The notes below the pieces were generated by a model. The model ran no database searches. It was given only the letters and a program-made list of their open reading frames with translations, and was not told the DNA's origin. DNA of 10,637 nucleotides from Bacteroidota bacterium (GTDB lineage Bacteria > Bacteroidota > Bacteroidia > Bacteroidales > Prolixibacteraceae): positions 1-10,637 of the forward strand of contig JABMPI010000635.1 of the NCBI GenBank assembly GCA_013203755.1. The letters are read 5' to 3'. The position numbers and the translations under genes were made by a program. Shown in pieces: positions 6,466 through 10,637 of this stretch. The first letter of the stretch is position 1. Every line of letters starts with the position of its first letter.

Positions 6466-6659
6466 CACGCCATAAAAAATAATTGCCGGGGTAGCAGGTA
6501 TTTTCCATTTACACAGCCTATGCAACGAGGGGGTCCCTTTATGGGCAGACACTAAACAGCCATATAAAAATAATTCCGCTCAGAATCCTAAAAAAGATGT
6601 ACATTCGCCGCTTATTTTAAAAATCGAATTGATTTAAGTAGAGTCTGTTTGTAAAGTAC
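6466..6659. other. Unassigned gap after the hydrolase operon
   Basis: No gene supported. One plus-strand frame is open from 6476 to 6637 (53 codons, no ATG, no recognisable motif). No clear terminator follows the operon. Confidence 0.5.
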
Positions 6660-6783
6660 GTGGTCGATTCAGAAAGTTCGAATTTAAGGCTTGCGAAGTC
6701 ATAAAATAAAGGAGTCCGTCAGCTGACGGATGACTGTTTTTATGACAAGCGTAACGTAGAAGTCGGACTTTATGGACGAACAC
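6660..6783. repeat. 124-bp nested inverted repeat (MITE- or structured-RNA-like element)
   Basis: The whole segment folds about one centre near 6722. Innermost is a perfect 16-bp palindrome, TCCGTCAGCTGACGGA (6715-6730). Outside it, GTCATAAAA (6698-6706) is matched by TTTTATGAC (6738-6746). Further out, imperfect arms continue to the ends, including GTG/CAC at the tips and TCG, AAAGT-CGA-type matches. It ends 49 bases before the ATG of the J-domain gene. It has no coding capacity. No convincing target-site duplication was found by eye. Confidence 0.75.
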
Positions 6784-6832
6784 TAATTAAACAAGGATTT
6801 TGTCTTTAATCAAGCATAAAAAAGTAAAAGGG

Positions 6833-7282
6833 ATGAAACGTATCAATGCGTATAAAAAATTATTTAATGTTGAACAAGACACAGATCTTAAGAAACTTAA
6901 AACGACCTATCGGAATTTAGTAAAAGAATGGCATCCAGATAAATTTCAGGAAGGAGACGACAGAGCTTTGGAAGCCGAAATAAAAAGCCGCCAAATTATC
7001 GATGGCTATCATTTTCTTGTAAGCATCGCTCCAGAAACATTAGCGAAGAATTTGGAAGAATACACCACCACCACTTCCAAATCGGGTATAGCAGACTTTC
7101 AGCATAAAGGACAATTACTGGAAATGACCTTTTTGGATGGTACATGCTATGAATACTTCGGCGTTTCTAAATCCGTATTTACAAAATTGATTAATTCTGA
7201 TAAGCAATTGCGCTTTGCCAGGAGGAATATTTTTAATTCTTACCTCTACCGCAAATCAAAGAAAGCTCTTCAAGTGGCCTAG
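6833..7282 (+). CDS. J-domain/KTSC-domain protein
   Basis: A 149-aa soluble, presumably cytoplasmic protein. Residues about 4-62 are a J-domain with helix II basic residues and the invariant His34-Pro35-Asp36 (EWHPDKF), the loop that stimulates the Hsp70 ATPase. A linker rich in Thr/Ser (77-84) leads to a KTSC domain (about 93-142: LLEMTFLDGTCYEYFGVSKSVFTKLI...FNSYLYR), a short beta-rich domain of uncertain function, often suspected of nucleic-acid association. The Gly/Phe and zinc-finger regions of canonical DnaJ are missing, so this is a specialised co-chaperone or adaptor. A TTG at 6800 is in frame, but the ATG at 6833 is preferred: it is preceded by AAAAGGG and begins right before the J-domain. 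Monocistronic by appearance, directly downstream of the 124-bp inverted repeat. Confidence 0.8.
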   Translation: MKRINAYKKLFNVEQDTDLKKLKTTYRNLVKEWHPDKFQEGDDRALEAEIKSRQIIDGYHFLVSIAPETLAKNLEEYTTTTSKSGIADFQHKGQLLEMTFLDGTCYEYFGVSKSVFTKLINSDKQLRFARRNIFNSYLYRKSKKALQVA

Positions 7283-7385
7283 TGTCAAGTCAAGCTACTT
7301 TCGGGTTATTTCAAACCTCCACCTGCCCTCGGTGCAAACGTTGGGAAGGAGAGAAATTTTTGAGTATGCGGGGAGTACATTGATT

Positions 7386-7514
7386 TTATAAAAGCAAAAA
7401 CCAGATACACAAAATAAAACCGCCTGTTAATGAAATAAGCCCGTAATAAGATCTTTTCCGTGGAACTTGCAGGTAAATGAGCCAGCCCCCCAAACAAATT
7501 ACAATAAGATCCAC
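7386..7514 (-). pseudogene. Small membrane-protein remnant with two transmembrane segments
   Basis: The minus strand from a GTG at 7514 to TAA at 7386-7388 reads VDLIVICLGGWLIYLQVPRK, then RSYYGLISLTGGFILCIWFLLL. Two hydrophobic helices separated by a charged loop (PRKR) look like authentic membrane-protein sequence rather than chance. The reading runs straight into the REPIN-like element just upstream, so it is more likely the 3' end of a gene cut by that element than a complete 42-aa peptide. I do not recognise the family. Confidence 0.35.
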
Positions 7515-7517
7515 TCC

Positions 7518-7592
7518 CGCTCGCGCCGATTTGCAATCGGTGTATAAAAAACAGAGTAAAATAGAAGCACGAATTACAAATTCTCGCCAGCG
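7518..7592. repeat. REPIN-like inverted REP pair, copy 4
   Basis: Left arm 7518-7543 (stem CCGATT/AATCGG, 7526-7540) and right arm 7567-7592 are inverted copies matching at 18 of 26 positions when the right arm is reverse-complemented. Each arm has its own hairpin. The differences in the stem are compensatory: C-G became G-C and G-C became A-T, giving GAATT/AATTC in the right arm. The 23-bp spacer is AT-rich. Inverted REP pairs of this size are the mobile unit (REPIN) moved by RAYT transposases of the Y1/IS200 family; no such gene is in the window. Confidence 0.7.
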
Positions 7593-7677
7593 TTAGTTTT
7601 ATAAGGCTTAATTTTAGCAATCGACCTGCATATTTCAATAGCCTTATTTTAATATTTTTCTGTTGCTGTGCTTTTGC

Positions 7678-7717
7678 CCGATAATCGGTTCTGTTTTGTT
7701 AAAACAAGACCCATCGG
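7678..7717. promoter_or_regulatory. Long interrupted hairpin of unknown role
   Basis: TGTTTT-GTT-AAAACA forms the inner stem. It is extended by GGT/ACC across a two-base mismatch, then by CCGAT/ATCGG (7678-7682 and 7713-7717) at the base. No T-run follows on either strand. It lies about 210 bases upstream of the radical SAM gene and could be a decayed REP relative or a transcript end structure. Confidence 0.35.
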
Positions 7718-7924
7718 TGATAATACCTGGAAGAGCAAAAAAATAAATAAAACAATTTATTCTGCGAAACGTTTCCATCAGTGCAAATGTGAAAAATATC
7801 TCTTAGTTTTATAGAATAATTTGTAAAATTGGTTTATACGCTAAACAGGGCGTTTCGTTAATTACAGGCTAAAGTTTTGCCAACCAAGAATTGAAATCTA
7901 CATTTGGATTAAAAATACGAAGCT

Positions 7925-10123
7925 TTGAATCAAAAAATACTACTGATATCGCCTCCTTTTGTGCAAATGAATACGCCCTATCCGGCCACATGCTATTTAA
8001 AAGGGTTTTTAAATACCATTGGCATAGAAAGTAATCAATGCGATTTGGGACTGGAAGTCATCCTTGCTTTGTTCTCGAAAAGTGGCTTGCAAAAGCTCTT
8101 TTCAAGCATTGAAAACTTAGAAATTGAACTTTCGGAAAATGCATCCCGCATGTTTGCGTTGCGCAGCGATTATCTGCAAACCATTGATGCGGTTATTGGC
8201 TTTCTTCAAAACTCAAATCCAAGCCTTGCACACCGTATTTGCACACGACACTATCTGCCCGAAGCAAAACGCTTTGAACAAGCCAAAGACATCGACTGGG
8301 CGTTTGGTGTTATGGGCACGCATGATATGGCCCGCCACCTGGCTACCTTATATCTCGAAGATATTTCGGATTTGATTGTAGAAACAGTCGACCCCTATTT
8401 TGGCTTTAGCCGGTATGCCGAACACATATCCGCTGCCGCATCTTCGTTCGATGAATTGTATGAAAATCTGCATGAACCCGCCACATTTGTTGATGGCATC
8501 TTACTCCATCTCCTGGAAGAAAAAATAAAACGATATGAGCCTTCTTGTATTGGCTTTTCGGTACCCTTTCCGGGTAGTTTATACAGTGCTTTGAGATGTG
8601 GCCAATGGATAAAAACACACCATTCCAACATGAAAATTGTGATAGGAGGCGGCTACATAAATACCGAATTACGTTCTCTCAGCGACAGCCGGGTATTTGA
8701 GTTTACCGATTACATTACATTGGATGACGGTGAAGCACCGCTTCAACACTTGCTCGAATATTGGGAAGGAAGGCGTGAGAAAAAAGATTTGAAGCGCACC
8801 TTTTTACTCGAAAACGAAGCGGTTGTTTATTTCAACGGATCAACACAAAGCGATATTGGACAAAGAGACGTGGGTACCCCTGATTATAGCGATTTACCCT
8901 TAAAAAAATACTTGTCGGTAATAGAAACAGCGAATCCCATGCACCGCCTTTGGAGCGATGGCCGCTGGAATAAACTAACACTTGCACATGGATGTTACTG
9001 GGGAAGATGCACGTTTTGCGATACATCGCTCGATTATATACAACGTTTTGAACCAAGCAGCGCAAAGCAAATATGCGACCGCATGGAAGAGATGATTCAT
9101 CAAACGGGTGAAACAGGTTTTCACTTTGTGGATGAAGCAGCACCTCCCTCACTTTTAAAATCCCTGGCGCTGGAGATTATTCGTCGTGGGTTAAATGTAA
9201 GCTGGTGGACGAACATCCGTTTTGAAAAAAGCTTTACAAAAGATTTGTGCATTTTGTTGAAAGATGCTGGTTGCATTGCTGTTTCAGGCGGTCTGGAAGT
9301 GGCATCAGATCGCTTATTGAGCTTAATAAATAAGGGGGTGAGCGTTTCTCAGGTCGCCAAAGTTTGCGACTATTTTACGCAGGCTAAGATTATGGTTCAT
9401 GCTTATTTAATGTATGGTTTCCCTACGCAATCTCACCAGGAAACAATAGACTCGCTTGAAATTGTACGTCAGCTTTTTGAAGCCGGAATTGTGCAATCGG
9501 GCTTTTGGCATCACTTTGCCATGACCGCCCATAGTCCTGTAGGAATGAATCCGGAACGATTTAATATAAAAAGTGCACAAACACAAGCCGGAAGTTTTGC
9601 AAATAACGATTTACAGATACTGGATCAGGAAGGGATAGATCACGCTAAATACAGCGAAGGTTTGCGTAAGTCGTTGTACAACTATATGCACGACATCGGG
9701 TTTGATCTTAATTTACAGGAGTGGTTCGAATTTAAGATAAAACCCACAACGATTCCTTCCATTTTTATTCAAAATGTAATTGAATCACAAACTTTTTATC
9801 TCCCCTCACCCAGTTCTAAAGTAATATGGTTGGGCAAATCTCCCAAAGTTCGAACAGCAATAAAGCGTAAGAAAAACAAACATTTCGAGAACACGATTCT
9901 CACCATCCATTTAAAAAGCAAAACACTGGAACTGGTGTTTGAAAAACAAGAAGGATTGTGGCTGGCCGAAAAACTCGATGCGCTGCAAATTCATTGTTCA
10001 CCAGACTATACATTAAAAACACTTCAGACAGATTTTGAAGAAAAAACCCCGGGTGATTTTATACTTTTTTGGAACAGCAAAAACTTAATGAAATTACGGG
10101 ATTCGGGATTGCTTGTTTTATGA
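7925..10123 (+). CDS. Radical SAM protein with cobalamin-binding-like N-terminal region
   Basis: A 732-aa enzyme of the B12-binding radical SAM group. Residues about 200-290 look like a Rossmann cobalamin-binding domain (SCIGFSVPF, IVIGGGY at about 238-244), but I see no DxHxxG motif, so any cobalamin would bind without the lower His ligand. The radical SAM core (about 345-570) has its cluster cysteines at 357, 362 and 365 (GCYWGRCTFCD, CX4CX2C, a variant seen in this group). It also has GGLE (455-458) in the SAM-contacting position and YLMYGFP. A C-terminal region of about 150 aa shows no motif I recognise. The start is TTG: a stop lies four codons upstream, and the next ATG (residue 14) would remove the conserved ILLISPPF strand. 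Reaction unknown. Confidence 0.85.
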   Translation: MNQKILLISPPFVQMNTPYPATCYLKGFLNTIGIESNQCDLGLEVILALFSKSGLQKLFSSIENLEIELSENASRMFALRSDYLQTIDAVIGFLQNSNPSLAHRICTRHYLPEAKRFEQAKDIDWAFGVMGTHDMARHLATLYLEDISDLIVETVDPYFGFSRYAEHISAAASSFDELYENLHEPATFVDGILLHLLEEKIKRYEPSCIGFSVPFPGSLYSALRCGQWIKTHHSNMKIVIGGGYINTELRSLSDSRVFEFTDYITLDDGEAPLQHLLEYWEGRREKKDLKRTFLLENEAVVYFNGSTQSDIGQRDVGTPDYSDLPLKKYLSVIETANPMHRLWSDGRWNKLTLAHGCYWGRCTFCDTSLDYIQRFEPSSAKQICDRMEEMIHQTGETGFHFVDEAAPPSLLKSLALEIIRRGLNVSWWTNIRFEKSFTKDLCILLKDAGCIAVSGGLEVASDRLLSLINKGVSVSQVAKVCDYFTQAKIMVHAYLMYGFPTQSHQETIDSLEIVRQLFEAGIVQSGFWHHFAMTAHSPVGMNPERFNIKSAQTQAGSFANNDLQILDQEGIDHAKYSEGLRKSLYNYMHDIGFDLNLQEWFEFKIKPTTIPSIFIQNVIESQTFYLPSPSSKVIWLGKSPKVRTAIKRKKNKHFENTILTIHLKSKTLELVFEKQEGLWLAEKLDALQIHCSPDYTLKTLQTDFEEKTPGDFILFWNSKNLMKLRDSGLLVL

Positions 10124-10224
10124 TTCGTTTGGGATGAATACGATCGGTTATTAGTTCCTTGCCGGATTCCAGGCTGTGTGTTTATGGAAAATGTTTTTAG
10201 TCAGAAGATTTCAGGCAACAATAA

Positions 10225-10637
10225 AAGACTCCGGGAAACGAAGAAGAATGTATAAAAGTTTACGGTGCAGAAAACATTACTGAAGTTATAGATTTTTTGA
10301 ATGGTGAAAATAATTTGGAGCCAACTGTTATTGATACTCGCGCTGAATTTGCAGCAAGTGTAAATAATAATTCGCTTGACTTTGTGGATGTAAAGGGACA
10401 GGAAAACGTAAAGCGTGCCCTTGAAATTGCGGCTGCCGGCGGACATAATATAATTTTGGTTGGCCCTCCCGGTTCAGGAAAAACCATGTTAGCAAAACGA
10501 ATTCCCGGAGTTTTGCCTCCTTTTACATTAACCGAAGCACTGGAAACTACAAAAATCCATTCGGTTTCAGGGAATATGGATAAAGAAACTTCGCTGATGA
10601 CGCAGCGCCCATTTCGTGCTCCTCATCACACAATTTC
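10225..10637 (+). pseudogene. YifB/ComM-family Mg-chelatase-like AAA+ ATPase, N-terminally truncated and cut by the window edge
   Basis: The frame from a stop at 10222-10224 picks up the family at about VYGAENITEVIDFLNGE. It continues through FVDVKGQENVKRALEIAAAGGHN, Walker A GPPGSGKT (10462-10485) and MTQRPFRAPHHTI at the window end. YifB/ComM proteins (about 510 aa; ComM is a helicase that aids branch migration in natural transformation) start with a roughly 160-180-aa Lon-protease-like domain before this point. That domain is missing: only 135 bases separate the radical SAM stop from the homology, no ATG or GTG is suitably placed, and the nearest upstream frame is closed. I therefore read it as a headless copy. 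The AAA+ part shown is well preserved, suggesting recent loss. Confidence 0.7.

Larger units (their letters stand above)
7283..7924. other. Large intergenic region with repeats and a gene remnant
   Basis: 642 bases without an intact gene. It contains a membrane-protein remnant on the minus strand (7386-7514), a REPIN-like element (7518-7592) and a long interrupted hairpin (7678-7717). The last 200 bases are AT-rich and must hold the promoter of the radical SAM gene; I could not place a confident Bacteroidota -33/-7 pair in it. Confidence 0.6.

Noticed and set aside
6476..6637. Open plus-strand frame of 53 codons after the hydrolase operon
   Set aside because: No start codon and no recognisable motif; kept only as unassigned sequence.
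117..7543. Four similar palindromic repeats as a possible CRISPR array
   Set aside because: They are kilobases apart, lie in separate gaps, lack regular spacers, and two of them belong to inverted pairs.
7306..7638. Minus-strand frame of 110 codons across the REPIN
   Set aside because: It reads through the repeat element in a different frame from the convincing membrane-protein remnant at 7386-7514.
7800..7924. Candidate Bacteroidota promoter (a TAATTTG near 7820) for the radical SAM gene
   Set aside because: It lacks one base of the TAnnTTTG pattern and has no TTTG at the right distance, so it is no better than chance in AT-rich DNA.

Overview
The window looks like Bacteroidota chromosome, probably a marine or environmental member of the Marinilabiliales/Cytophagales type. 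The grounds are AT-rich DNA, genes without clear Shine-Dalgarno sites, a Bacteroidota-style complement of lipoproteins and secreted hydrolases, and gaps full of short palindromic repeats. The taxonomic call is inference, since no rRNA or other marker is present.

Layout, left to right. (1) 1-2089: a lipoprotein serine hydrolase of the class C beta-lactamase/PBP fold on the minus strand, lying between two copies of the C-terminal end of an HNH endonuclease gene (1-102 and 1506-1691). REP-like palindromes sit at 117, 1433 and 1852. (2) 2090-3037: a Tat-exported aldo/keto reductase on the minus strand, bracketed by two copies of a CCACAGAGAACAC-type dispersed repeat. (3) 3330-3512: an unmistakable but dead N-terminal fragment of a Vsr (very short patch repair) endonuclease, with two in-frame stops. 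(4) 3547-6465: a plus-strand operon of a PQQ-type beta-propeller lipoprotein and two secreted alpha/beta hydrolases. The second hydrolase is cut by a single in-frame amber codon just before its catalytic-His segment. (5) 6660-6783: a 124-bp nested inverted repeat. (6) 6833-7282: a small protein joining a J-domain to a KTSC domain. (7) 7386-7717: a membrane-protein remnant, an inverted REP pair (REPIN-like) and a long hairpin. (8) 7925-10123: a large radical SAM protein with a cobalamin-binding-like N-terminal region. (9) 10225-window end: a YifB/ComM-type Mg-chelatase-like ATPase that has lost its N-terminal domain.

How the genes fit together. The only convincing functional unit is the propeller-hydrolase operon at 3547-6465, whose three products are all predicted to be exported. 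The serine hydrolase lipoprotein and the Tat aldo/keto reductase are also envelope proteins, but nothing in the sequence ties them to that operon. The most informative feature is the debris between the genes. HNH endonuclease and Vsr fragments lie within 3.5 kb of each other, and such genes commonly travel with cytosine-5 methyltransferases, so the region probably once held a restriction-modification locus that was broken up. I see no complete, clearly new defence or biosynthetic system. The best leads are the REPIN family with covarying stems, the 124-bp inverted repeat, the amber-split hydrolase and the dismantled restriction remnants.
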